This document shows, piece by piece, positions 23,594 to 33,308 of a stretch of 38,766 nucleotides of DNA. Positions within the stretch are counted from its first letter, which is position 1, and each line of letters opens with the position of its first letter. The translations under genes and the position numbers were made by a program. The stretch is from Streptomyces sp. NRRL F-4489 (lineage in GTDB: Bacteria; Actinomycetota; Actinomycetes; Streptomycetales; Streptomycetaceae): contig NZ_LLZI01000275.1 of the NCBI RefSeq assembly GCF_001509485.1, forward strand, positions 1 through 38,766, given 5' to 3'. The notes under the pieces were generated by a model, which saw only the letters and a program-made list of their open reading frames with translations, had not been told where the DNA came from and did no database searches.

Positions 23594-23636
23594 GAGGGGC
23601 CCGTCCCGGGGAGTGTGCTCCCGGGGCGGGCCCCTC
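23594..23636 (+). terminator. Terminator after SGNH hydrolase
   Basis: Long GC stem GAGGGGCCCGTCCCGGGGAG / CTCCCGGGGCGGGCCCCTC (one wobble, one bulge) with a TGTG loop. It sits between convergent genes and could act on both strands. Confidence 0.85.
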
Positions 23637-23678
23637 GTCCGTACGTTCCGCAGCGACCTCGGCGGCCCCGCGCGCCCG

Positions 23679-24653
23679 TTACAGCGTGCCGAGCTTCACC
23701 AGGGCCAGCAGCGCGACCAGTTGGATCGCGGCGGCGCCCAGGGCCTTGGGCCACGGCAGGTCGTGCGATTTGCTGACCATCGAGGTGAGCAGGTAGCCGG
23801 TGGCGAGCCAGGTGGCCCAGCCGAGGATCTGGACCAGCGTGCTGTCGCCGCCCAGGAACATCGCGAACAGCAGCCGCGGCACGTCCGGGATCGCCATGAT
23901 CAGCATGGACAGGCCGACGGTCGGCTGCCAGGCCCCGTCGCCGCCCAGCTGGCGGGCCATGGTGTGGGTGACCGCGCCCAGGATCAGGCTGCCGACGATG
24001 AACATCACCGCGGTGATCAGCACCCACGGGATGCTGTTGCCGAGGGTGGCGTTGAGCACGTCCGCGCGGGCCTTGTCGAAGCCGAAGACCGCCAGCAGGC
24101 CGTAGCAGAACGCGACGATCAGCGCCGGGGCCCACACCGGGTGGTCCCGCATCTGCCAGAACGTGGGCGTGGGGCGCAGCACGATGCCGGAGAGCAGCTG
24201 CTTCCACGGCAGCCGGGGGCCGGCCGGCGGCGCGCTGGGCTCGCCGGCGCGGTACGTGCCGCCCTCGGCGTACCGGCCGCCGTCCGGGCCGTAGCCGTCC
24301 GGCACGTCGCCGACGCTGAACTGCTGGGTGTGGCCCGGGTCGTTGTCCCGGGTGTCGTACGGGGCGTACCCGGGGCCCTGGGGCCCGTAGCCGCCGTCGC
24401 CGAAGTACTCCGGCTGCCCGTGCGCGACCGGACCGCCCCCGTGGGCGACCGGACCGCTCCCTGGGGCGGCGTACGGCTGCGGCGCCGGCCACTGCCCGTG
24501 CGGTGCCGGGGGCTGCTGCCCGTACGGAGCCGGGGGCTGCTGCCCGTACGGCGCCGCCGGCGGGCCGTACCCGGGCGGTCCCTGCTGCACGGTCTGCTGC
24601 GCGTCCTGCGCGGCGCGCGGATCCTGTCCGCGCCCCATCCTGAATCCAGCCAC
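23679..24653 (-). CDS. Yip1-family membrane protein with Pro/Gln/Gly-rich N-terminus
   Basis: 324 aa. Residues about 15-150 are disordered and Pro/Gly/Tyr/Gln-rich with PYGQQPPAP-type repeats. From about 160 (LPWKQLLSGIVLRPTPTFWQMRDHP) a Yip1-like domain with five membrane helices follows. GTG 24653 (VAGFRMGRGQD) is chosen because TACTTT lies 7 nt upstream, and because I recall MAGFR-type starts in relatives. ATG 24638 is the alternative. The role of bacterial Yip1 proteins is poorly known; the disordered tail could recruit partners at the membrane. Confidence 0.82.
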   Translation of the reverse strand: MAGFRMGRGQDPRAAQDAQQTVQQGPPGYGPPAAPYGQQPPAPYGQQPPAPHGQWPAPQPYAAPGSGPVAHGGGPVAHGQPEYFGDGGYGPQGPGYAPYDTRDNDPGHTQQFSVGDVPDGYGPDGGRYAEGGTYRAGEPSAPPAGPRLPWKQLLSGIVLRPTPTFWQMRDHPVWAPALIVAFCYGLLAVFGFDKARADVLNATLGNSIPWVLITAVMFIVGSLILGAVTHTMARQLGGDGAWQPTVGLSMLIMAIPDVPRLLFAMFLGGDSTLVQILGWATWLATGYLLTSMVSKSHDLPWPKALGAAAIQLVALLALVKLGTL

Positions 24654-24736
24654 GCTTTCGAAAGTACCTGGTCCGGGCGGACCCGGGGACCGGAGTGGAC
24701 GGGCGGACGGGGTTCGGTGCCGAGCTGTGACATCCC

Positions 24737-25258
24737 CTAGGGGGTACCCGGAAGGGTCCCCGGCCCGGGCTCCGGCTCCGGCCCCGGCGTCCAGCGCAGG
24801 GTCAGCTCCGGCAGGCCCTCCATGTTGCCGCTGCCGTCCCCGGTGGCCACGACCCGGAAGCCGTGGCGGGCGTAGAACGCCCGGGCGGCGGTGTTGCGCC
24901 GGAAGACGTGCAGGGTCAGGCCGCCGGGGGAGAGCCGGCGGGCCTCGGCCAGCAGCCGGGTGCCGAGGCCGGCCCGGCGGACGTCCGGGCGGAGGTAGAG
25001 CTGGTCGAGGAGGTCGCCCTCGACGGCGGCGTAGCCGAGGACCTCGGTGCCGCGGACCGCGACGACGGTGCGGCAGGCGGGCAGGACCACGTCCCGGACC
25101 CACCGGGTGACCTCCTCGTGGCTGCGCCGCGGCGGCGGGAGGTACGGCATCGCCACCCGCCGGGACTCGCGGTGGACGGCGGCGATGGCGTCGGCGTCGG
25201 CGGGCACCGCGGCCCGTATCCGGACGCCGCTCGAGGGGGACGGGGCGCGGTCTGCCAT
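24737..25258 (-). CDS. GNAT-family N-acetyltransferase
   Basis: 173 aa. VRIRAAVPADADAIAAVHRES is the GNAT N-terminal strand-helix; LDQLYLRPDVRRAGLGTRLLAEA is motif A with the acetyl-CoA loop RRAGLGT; LHVFRRNTAARAFYARHGFRVV is motif B. Start ATG 25258 (MADRAP) is preferred over 25312 because the upstream 18 residues do not fit the fold and CACGCT lies 6 nt before it. Substrate unknown. Confidence 0.88.
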   Translation of the reverse strand: MADRAPSPSSGVRIRAAVPADADAIAAVHRESRRVAMPYLPPPRRSHEEVTRWVRDVVLPACRTVVAVRGTEVLGYAAVEGDLLDQLYLRPDVRRAGLGTRLLAEARRLSPGGLTLHVFRRNTAARAFYARHGFRVVATGDGSGNMEGLPELTLRWTPGPEPEPGPGTLPGTP

Positions 25259-25330
25259 CGGGCCAGCGTGGGCGCCGTACGCGGGCCGGGCAACCGGTTT
25301 TCTCCCGGGCACCGGTGTGCTCCCGGAAAG

Positions 25331-25371
25331 CCGGACGGCCGGCCCCGCGCGCTGCGGGACCGGCCGTCCGG
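25331..25371 (-). terminator. Terminator after Fe-S oxidoreductase
   Basis: Perfect 12-bp stem CCGGACGGCCGG / CCGGCCGTCCGG with a 17-nt GC loop, about 30 nt past the stop of the minus-strand oxidoreductase gene. Confidence 0.75.
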
Positions 25372-25402
25372 TGTCCGGCGTCCTGGCGGGGACGCCGCGG
25401 TG

Positions 25403-27673
25403 TCACTTCACCGGCTCGGGCTCCGGGGCGTCCGCCGGCTCCGCGTCGTCCGACGGCGGGTCGAGCGGGGTCTTCACCGAGTCCAGCAGCAGCTGGGCGA
25501 CGTCCACGACCTGGATCGACTCCTTGGCCTTGCCGTCGTTCTTCTTGCCGTTCACGGAGTCCGTGAGCATGACGAGGCAGAAGGGGCAGGCGGTGGAGAC
25601 GATGTCGGGGTTGAGGGACAGCGCCTCGTCCACCCGCTCGTTGTTGATGCGCTTGCCGATCCGCTCCTCCATCCACATCCGCGCGCCGCCGGCGCCGCAG
25701 CAGAAGCCGCGCTCCTTGTGGCGGTGCATCTCCTCGTTGCGCAGGCCGGGGACCTTGCCGATGATCTCGCGCGGCGGCGTGTAGATCTTGTTGTGGCGGC
25801 CCAGGTAGCACGGGTCGTGGTAGGTGATCAGGCCCTCGACGGGGGTGACCGGGATCAGCTTGCCCTCGTCCACCAGGTGCTGGAGCAGCTGGGTGTGGTG
25901 GATGACCTCGTAGTCGCCGCCGAGCTGCGGGTACTCGTTGCCGAGCGTGTTGAGGCAGTGCGGGCAGGTGGCGACGATCTTCTTCGACGCCTTGGGCTTC
26001 TTCGTGGACTCGTCCTCGGAGTCCTCGCCGAAGGCCATGTTGAGCATCTCGACGTTCTGCTGGCCGAGCTGCTGGAAGAGGAACTCGTTGCCCAGGCGGC
26101 GGGCCGAGTCACCGGTGCACGCCTCGTCGCCGCCCATGATCGCGAACTTCACGCCCGCGATGTGCAGCAGCTCGGCGAACGCCTTCGTGGTCTTCTTGGC
26201 GCGGTCCTCCAGGGCGCCGGCGCAGCCGACCCAGTAGAGGTAGTCGACCTCGGAGAGGTCCTCGATGTCCTTGCCGACGACCGGGACCTCGAAGTCGACC
26301 TCCTTGGTCCAGGCCAGCCGCTGCTTCTTGGCCAGGCCCCAGGGGTTGCCCTTCTTCTCGAGGTTCTTCAGCATCGTGCCCGCCTCGGACGGGAACGAGG
26401 ACTCGATCATGACCTGGTAGCGGCGCATGTCCACGATGTGGTCGACGTGCTCGATGTCCACCGGGCACTGCTCGACGCAGGCGCCGCAGGTGGTGCAGGA
26501 CCACAGGACGTCGGGGTCGATGACCCCGTTCTCCTCCAGGGTGCCGACCAGCGGGCGCTCGGCCTCGGCCAGCGCGGACGCCGGGACGCCGGCCAGCTGC
26601 TCGGCGGTGGCCTTCTCCTCGCCCTCGGCGGTCTTGCCGCCGCCTGCGAGGAGGTACGGCGCCTTGGCGTGCGCGTGGTCCCGCAGCGACATGATCAGCA
26701 GCTTCGGGGAGAGCGGCTTGCCGGTGTTCCAGGCGGGGCACTGCGACTGGCAGCGGCCGCACTCGGTGCAGGTGGAGAAGTCCAGCAGGCCCTTCCACGA
26801 GAAGTGCTCGATCTGCGAGACGCCGAACTGGTCGTCCTCGCCCGGGTCCTCGAAGTCGATCGGCTTGCCGGCCGAGGTCATCGGCTGCAGCGCGCCGAGC
26901 GCCGTACCGCCGTCCGCCTCGCGCTTGAACCAGATGTTCGGGAACGCCAGGAAGCGGTGCCAGGCCACGCCCATGTCGGTCTTCAGGGCGACCGTGATCA
27001 TCCAGATGAAGGAGGTGGCGATCTTGATCGCGGCGAAGAGGTAGGTGAGGTTCTGCAGCGTGCCGACGCTCAGGCCCTTGAAGGCCGCGACCAGCGGGTA
27101 CGTGACGAAGTACGCGGCCTCGTAGTGGTCCACGCCGTGCTGCGCGCCCTCCAGGGCGTGCAGGGTGACGATGCAGACGCCGACGATCAGGATGACCGTC
27201 TCGACGAAGTACGCCTGGCCGGTGTTCGACCCCGCGAAGCGGGACTTGCGGCCGGCGCCGCCGGGGCGGTTCAGCTGCCGGACGGCGATCAGGACCAGGA
27301 TGCCGAGGGTGGTGAGCGTGCCCATGCCCTCGACCCACAGCTCCCAGGGGAGCCAGTTGCCGATGACGGGCAGGATCCAGTCGGCCTTGAAGAGCTGGCC
27401 GATGGCGTTGGCGATCGTCAGCAGCAGGGTCAGGAAGCCCACCGCCACGAACCAGTGGGCGACGCCGACGACGCCCCAGCGGTTCATCCGGGTGTGCCCG
27501 AGGAACTCCCTGGCCAGCGTGGCCGTGCGCTGCACGGGCTCGTCGGTGCGGGTGCCGGCGGGCACGGGCTGGCCGAGCCGGAACTGCCGGACGATCTGCA
27601 GGATGGCACGGCCGAACAGCGCGACGCCGACCGCGATGAGAACCAGCGACACGATGATCGCGGCGAGTTGCAT
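25403..27673 (-). CDS. Membrane (Fe-S)-binding heterodisulfide-reductase-like oxidoreductase
   Basis: 756 aa. N-terminal membrane part (about 1-240) has about six helices, possibly haem-binding like the NarI-type domain of related proteins. Two ferredoxin-type 4Fe-4S clusters follow: CTECGRCQSQCP near residue 300 and CTTCGACVEQCP near 390. Two CCG domains (GCAGALEDR ... CPHCLNTLGNEYP; YHDPCYLGRHNK ... GFCCGAGGARMW ... CPFCLVML) follow, typical of HdrD/GlpC-like electron carriers. Probably passes electrons between a soluble donor, such as ETF from fatty-acid oxidation, and the quinone pool. ATG 27673 has AGGAG upstream. The C-terminal tail is acidic and Pro-rich. Confidence 0.88.
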   Translation of the reverse strand: MQLAAIIVSLVLIAVGVALFGRAILQIVRQFRLGQPVPAGTRTDEPVQRTATLAREFLGHTRMNRWGVVGVAHWFVAVGFLTLLLTIANAIGQLFKADWILPVIGNWLPWELWVEGMGTLTTLGILVLIAVRQLNRPGGAGRKSRFAGSNTGQAYFVETVILIVGVCIVTLHALEGAQHGVDHYEAAYFVTYPLVAAFKGLSVGTLQNLTYLFAAIKIATSFIWMITVALKTDMGVAWHRFLAFPNIWFKREADGGTALGALQPMTSAGKPIDFEDPGEDDQFGVSQIEHFSWKGLLDFSTCTECGRCQSQCPAWNTGKPLSPKLLIMSLRDHAHAKAPYLLAGGGKTAEGEEKATAEQLAGVPASALAEAERPLVGTLEENGVIDPDVLWSCTTCGACVEQCPVDIEHVDHIVDMRRYQVMIESSFPSEAGTMLKNLEKKGNPWGLAKKQRLAWTKEVDFEVPVVGKDIEDLSEVDYLYWVGCAGALEDRAKKTTKAFAELLHIAGVKFAIMGGDEACTGDSARRLGNEFLFQQLGQQNVEMLNMAFGEDSEDESTKKPKASKKIVATCPHCLNTLGNEYPQLGGDYEVIHHTQLLQHLVDEGKLIPVTPVEGLITYHDPCYLGRHNKIYTPPREIIGKVPGLRNEEMHRHKERGFCCGAGGARMWMEERIGKRINNERVDEALSLNPDIVSTACPFCLVMLTDSVNGKKNDGKAKESIQVVDVAQLLLDSVKTPLDPPSDDAEPADAPEPEPVK

Positions 27674-27754
27674 TGGGGGCTCCTCGGACCTGCGAGAGCG
27701 GGCGAAATCTACGGGGATCCGCGGTGATCGGAACGGGCCGGGCCGCAGAGGTCG

Positions 27755-27778
27755 AGCGGTAACTACTAAGCGGTAACT
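27755..27778. promoter_or_regulatory. Direct repeat AGCGGTAACT, possible operator
   Basis: AGCGGTAACT occurs at 27755-27764 and again at 27769-27778, 82-105 nt upstream of the Fe-S oxidoreductase start. An inverted GGTTACC lies just beyond, near 27796. The repeats stand out as AT-richer than the flanks and could bind a TetR- or GntR-type regulator. The rest of the 335-nt intergenic space holds the dnaK promoter and HAIR boxes. Confidence 0.4.
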
Positions 27779-27917
27779 TTTCGGGTCTGCGCTGAGGTTA
27801 CCCAGTATTCCGGGCCCCATGAAGCCGCCCGGCCGGTGATCTGTGTCGCGCACGCAACCGGCGGGCCGCCCCCGGCGTCCTCCCCGGCGGCGTGGTGACG
27901 ATAAGCGCCACATAAAA

Positions 27918-27938
27918 GTTGAGTGGGCGCGACTCAGG
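27918..27938. promoter_or_regulatory. HAIR element (HspR operator), distal, dnaK
   Basis: GTTGAGT-N7-ACTCAGG, 12 of 14 positions of the HspR consensus CTTGAGT-N7-ACTCAAG. It lies just upstream of a -35-like TTGACA (27943-27948). HspR bound here with DnaK would repress the operon at normal temperature. Confidence 0.7.
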
Positions 27939-27969
27939 TCTGTTGACAGGTTTCGTTCGGTGCTGCACC

Positions 27970-27990
27970 CTTGAGCCTGTTCCACTCAAG
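27970..27990. promoter_or_regulatory. HAIR element (HspR operator), proximal, dnaK
   Basis: CTTGAGC-N7-ACTCAAG, 13 of 14 consensus positions, ending 18 nt before the dnaK start and just upstream of GGAGGAA. Together with the distal copy it brackets the TTGACA (27943-27948) promoter. Confidence 0.92.
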
Positions 27991-28008
27991 TCAGCTGGAG
28001 GAATCGAA

Positions 28009-29849
<1,841 letters not shown>

Positions 29850-29853
<4 letters not shown>

Positions 29854-30542
29854 CGGAGGAGACCCCGGGCTTCGAGGAGAAGCCCGACGTCCCTTCCGAC
29901 GCCGCTTCCGAAGACGCGGCGCAGGCCGAGTCCGCCGACAAGGCGGGCTCGGCCCCGGCCGGGGACGTGACGGACGTAGCGCTCCAGGCGCAGCTGGACC
30001 AGGTGCGCACCGCGCTCGGCGAGCGCACCGCCGACCTCCAGCGGCTCCAGGCGGAGTACCAGAACTACCGCCGCCGGGTGGAGCGGGACCGCGTGACGGT
30101 CAAGGAGATCGCGGTCGCCAACCTCCTCTCCGAGCTGCTGCCGGTGCTCGACGACATCGGCCGCGCCCGGGAGCACGGCGAGCTGGTCGGCGGCTTCAAG
30201 TCGGTGGCCGAGTCGCTGGAGACCGTGGTCGCCAAGCTGGGTCTGACGCAGTTCGGCAAGGAGGGCGAGCCCTTCGACCCGACGATCCACGAAGCGCTGA
30301 TGCACTCCTACGCGCCCGACGTGACGGAGACGACATGCGTCGCCATCCTGCAGCCCGGGTATCGCATCGGTGAACGTACGATCCGCCCCGCGCGGGTCGC
30401 GGTCGCCGAGCCGCAGCCGGGCGCGCAGAACGCCAAGTCCTCCGAGGAGGAGGGCAAGGGCGCCAAGCGCGGCAAGGGCGGCAAGGGAAGCAAGGGTGCC
30501 GAGGCCGCGGACGAGGAGAGCGGTGGCCCGGACAAGGGCTGA
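29850..30542 (+). CDS. grpE: Nucleotide-exchange factor GrpE
   Basis: 230 aa. Releases ADP from DnaK. An acidic disordered N-terminus (about 1-45) is followed by the long coiled-coil dimer helix ([34 protein letters not shown]) and the four-helix/beta-wing region ([53 protein letters not shown]). The C-terminal 45 residues are an added Lys/Gly/Ala-rich low-complexity tail, longer than in E. coli. GTG 29850 overlaps the dnaK stop, so synthesis is coupled. Confidence 0.98.
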
Positions 30543-30587
30543 CGCGCGGCCCGGCGCGAGCAGTGCCCGGAAGGAGGGACGTCGGGG

Positions 30588-31763
30588 ATGAGCACCAAGG
30601 ACTTCGTGGAGAAGGACTACTACAAGGTCCTCGGCGTCCCCAAGGACGCCACCGAAGCGGAGATCAAGAAGGCGTACCGCAAGCTCGCCCGCGAGTTCCA
30701 CCCGGACGCCAACAAGGGCGACGCCCGGGCCGAGGAGCGCTTCAAGGAGATCTCCGAGGCCAATGACGTGCTCGGCGACGCCAAGCGCCGCAAGGAGTAC
30801 GACGACGCCCGGGCGCTGTTCGGCAACGGCGGCTTCCGCCCCGGTCCGGGCGGCGGCGGCAGCTTCAACTTCGACCTCGGCGACCTCTTCGGGGGCGCCG
30901 GGGGCGCGGGCGGCGGCGCCGGCGGCTTCGGCGGCGGGCTCGGGGACGTCTTCGGCGGCCTGTTCAACCGCGGCGGCGGCGCCGGCACGCGTACGCAGCC
31001 GCGCCGCGGCCAGGACGTCGAGTCCGAGGTGACGCTCAGCTTCACCGAGGCGGTCGACGGCGCCACCGTGCCGCTGCGGATGTCCAGCCAGGCGCCCTGC
31101 AAGGCGTGCTCCGGCACCGGCGACAGAAACGGTACGCCGCGGGTCTGCCCGACCTGCGTCGGCACCGGGCAGGTCAGCCGGGGCGCGGGCGGCGGCTTCT
31201 CGCTCACCGACCCGTGCGCCGACTGCAAGGGCCGCGGCCTGATCGCGCAGGACCCCTGCGAGGTCTGCAAGGGCAGCGGCCGGGCGTCCAGCGCCCGCAC
31301 GATGCAGGTCCGCATCCCCGCGGGCGTCTCGGACGGGCAGCGCATCCGGCTGCGCGGCAAGGGCGCCCCGGGCGAGCACGGCGGCCCGGCCGGCGATCTG
31401 TACGTCGTGGTCCATGTGAAGGCCCACCCGGTCTTCGGCCGCAAGGGCGACAACCTCACCGTCACGGTGCCGGTCACCTTCCCGGAGGCCGCGCTCGGCG
31501 GCGAGATCAAGGTGCCGACGCTGGGCGGCCCGCCGGTCACGCTCAAGCTGCCGGCCGGCACGCCCAACGGACGCACCATGCGGGCCCGCGGCAAGGGCGC
31601 GGCCCGCAAGGACGGCACCCGCGGTGACCTGCTGGTCACCATAGAGGTCGTCGTTCCCCAGGACCTCGGCGACAAGGCGAAGGAAGCGCTGGAGTCCTAT
31701 CGCGAGGCGACCGCGGGCCCCGACCCGCGGGCGGAGCTGTTCCAGGCCGCGAAGGGAGCATGA
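30588..31763 (+). CDS. dnaJ: Hsp40 co-chaperone DnaJ
   Basis: 391 aa, full type I DnaJ. J domain at about 8-75 with the HPD tripeptide (38-40) that triggers DnaK ATP hydrolysis. A long Gly/Phe-rich region runs to about 140, then the zinc domain with four CxxCxGxG repeats (CKACSGTG, CPTCVGTG, CADCKGRG, CEVCKGSG), then the substrate-binding C-terminal domains. ATG 30588 follows AAGGAGGGA, 45 nt after grpE. Another DnaJ copy probably exists elsewhere in such genomes, so this is the HspR-regulated one. Confidence 0.98.
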   Translation: MSTKDFVEKDYYKVLGVPKDATEAEIKKAYRKLAREFHPDANKGDARAEERFKEISEANDVLGDAKRRKEYDDARALFGNGGFRPGPGGGGSFNFDLGDLFGGAGGAGGGAGGFGGGLGDVFGGLFNRGGGAGTRTQPRRGQDVESEVTLSFTEAVDGATVPLRMSSQAPCKACSGTGDRNGTPRVCPTCVGTGQVSRGAGGGFSLTDPCADCKGRGLIAQDPCEVCKGSGRASSARTMQVRIPAGVSDGQRIRLRGKGAPGEHGGPAGDLYVVVHVKAHPVFGRKGDNLTVTVPVTFPEAALGGEIKVPTLGGPPVTLKLPAGTPNGRTMRARGKGAARKDGTRGDLLVTIEVVVPQDLGDKAKEALESYREATAGPDPRAELFQAAKGA

Positions 31764-31764
31764 G

Positions 31765-32220
31765 ATGGACAGCCGGGGCGGGCAGCGTCGCAACCCGTAT
31801 GAACTGACCGATGATTCGCCGGTGTACGTCATCTCCGTCGCGGCCCAGCTCTCCGGCCTGCACCCGCAGACCCTCCGGCAGTACGACCGCCTGGGCCTGG
31901 TCTCGCCCGACCGCACGGCCGGCCGGGGCCGGCGCTACTCCGCCCGCGACATCCAACTGCTCCGCACCGTCCAGCAGTTGTCGCAGGAGGAGGGCATCAA
32001 CCTCGCCGGCATCAAGCGCATCATCGAGCTGGAGAACCAGGTCGCAGCCCTCCAGCAGCGGATCGCCGAGCTGCAGGGCGCCCTGGAGGGCGCGGCCAGC
32101 GCGATGCGGCAGCGGGAGGCCGCGGTGCACGCCTCGTACCGCCGCGACCTGGTGCCGTATCAGGATGTGCAGCAGTCCAGCGCGCTGGTGGTCTGGCGGC
32201 CCAAGCGGGCCACGGACTGA
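31765..32220 (+). CDS. hspR: Heat-shock repressor HspR (MerR family)
   Basis: 151 aa. MerR-type winged helix at about residues 14-85 (VYVISVAAQLSGLHPQTLRQ, YDRLGLVSPDRTAGRGRRYS), a coiled-coil dimer helix (IIELENQVAALQQRIAELQGAL, about 90-112), and a C-terminal tail ending VVWRPKR. In Streptomyces HspR represses dnaK, clpB and lon through HAIR elements, using DnaK as co-repressor, so unfolded protein that titrates DnaK derepresses them. It starts 1 nt after the dnaJ stop; last gene of the operon, with a terminator behind it. Confidence 0.98.
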   Translation: MDSRGGQRRNPYELTDDSPVYVISVAAQLSGLHPQTLRQYDRLGLVSPDRTAGRGRRYSARDIQLLRTVQQLSQEEGINLAGIKRIIELENQVAALQQRIAELQGALEGAASAMRQREAAVHASYRRDLVPYQDVQQSSALVVWRPKRATD

Positions 32221-32243
32221 CGGCGGCGCGAGCGAACGCGCGC

Positions 32244-32276
32244 AAGGGCCGGGGTGGCGTGTCCACCCCGGCCCTT
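32244..32276 (+). terminator. Terminator of the dnaK operon
   Basis: Perfect 14-bp stem AAGGGCCGGGGTGG / CCACCCCGGCCCTT with a 5-nt loop, 23 nt after the hspR stop; the 3' arm ends in TT. Placed between convergent genes, it may also serve the leftward gene. Confidence 0.9.
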
Positions 32277-32299
32277 CGTACGCCGCAACTCCCGCTCGC

Positions 32300-32704
32300 T
32301 CAGCAGCCGTTGTAGCCCGCCGTCGGCATCGACAGCCGCCGGTGCACCCGGGACTTCATCGCGCGGGTGTAGACCGGCTCCTCCAGATCGGTGGTCTCCA
32401 GCCGGACACCGGCCGCCGCGCACCGCTCGGTGAACTCGTCGGCGCCGTCGATGGCGTTCTCCAGCGCCCGGCGGTTGGGCGCGACGAACACATCGACCAG
32501 GCCCGCCTCGACGTCGTGCCACAGCGCGCGGTGGTCGGCGCGCAGCTGGTGCAGGGTGAGCCGGCAGGTCAGGCGGTAGTCACGGGCCGCCGCCCACTGC
32601 TTGCACATGGCGTGCTGGCTGCGGTCGTCGACCAGGAACGGATCCTCGTCCAGCTCGGACAGCGGCATCAGGCAGGCGATCGCCGTCACTCGGACCGCAT
32701 TCAT
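32300..32704 (-). CDS. Resolvase-fold-like protein without catalytic serine, function unknown
   Basis: 134 aa. DRSQHAMCKQWAAARDYRL, then DVEAGLVDVFVAPNRRALE and EFTERCAAAGVRLET, follow the pattern of the serine-recombinase N-terminal domain (Q..M..WA...G; grip on L...R; F...C...GV.L). The usual active-site Ser near the start is not apparent and there is no DNA-binding C-terminus. It may be a degenerate or repurposed relative. Convergent with hspR. ATG 32704 has a weak ribosome site. Confidence 0.6.
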   Translation of the reverse strand: MNAVRVTAIACLMPLSELDEDPFLVDDRSQHAMCKQWAAARDYRLTCRLTLHQLRADHRALWHDVEAGLVDVFVAPNRRALENAIDGADEFTERCAAAGVRLETTDLEEPVYTRAMKSRVHRRLSMPTAGYNGC

Positions 32705-32843
32705 CGTGCCCTCCGGGGCGTGGCGACTGTGGGTGCGACGATACCCCCGCGACGGGCCCGGGGTGGAGGGGCGGCGCCGGGCGGCGGGGCACGGCCGCGG
32801 GCGGGGCGGGGGCGCTCGGCGCTGCGGGGCGCGGGCGGGGCGT

Positions 32844-33248
32844 TCAGGCGCGGCCGAGGGCCCGGGTCACCGCGATCTCGATGGCCACCCGGTCGGGGTT
32901 GGGCGAGGGGGTCCGGCCGTACCGCTCGGCGTACCGCCGCACCGCGTCGGCGACCGTTGCGGCGTCCGTCCGCACCCGGGCGACGCCCTCGAGGGTCGCC
33001 CAGCGGCCGCGGTCCACCTGGCAGACGGCCACCCGCGCGCCGTCCGCGCCGGCCGCGAGGATGTTCTTGACCTTGGTGCTGTCCTTGCGCGTGATGATCC
33101 GCGCGATCCGCTGCCCGGCGTCGAAGGTGACCCCGACCGGGACGACATGCGGGGTGCCGTTCGCGCGCAGCGTGGTGAGGGTCGGCATCAGATACTCGCC
33201 CCAGAAGGCGAGGTACGCGGGGGGCAGCGCGTCGAGGTCGTGGGCCAT
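32844..33248 (-). CDS. Pyridoxamine-5'-phosphate-oxidase-family (F420/FMN split-barrel) protein
   Basis: 134 aa. LMPTLTTLRANGTPHVVPVGVTFD is the typical first hairpin of the split barrel; IARIITRKDSTKVKNILA and VAVCQVDRGRWATLEGVARV complete the core. These small proteins reduce or oxidise substrates with F420 or FMN; actinobacterial members of this length are often F420-dependent. Start ATG 33248. Substrate not readable. Confidence 0.82.
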   Translation of the reverse strand: MAHDLDALPPAYLAFWGEYLMPTLTTLRANGTPHVVPVGVTFDAGQRIARIITRKDSTKVKNILAAGADGARVAVCQVDRGRWATLEGVARVRTDAATVADAVRRYAERYGRTPSPNPDRVAIEIAVTRALGRA

Positions 33249-33308
33249 GGGGGCCAGCGTAATCGGGGCCGGCCGGGGGCGGCCCCGGCGGTCAGCGGCG
33301 TTCGCCGG

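Noticed and set aside
24863..27727. 954-codon open frame opposite the Fe-S oxidoreductase
   Set aside because: It is the antisense shadow of a gene with clear ferredoxin and CCG motifs; the composition is repetitive Val/Leu/Asp/Gly typical of shadows in high-GC DNA.
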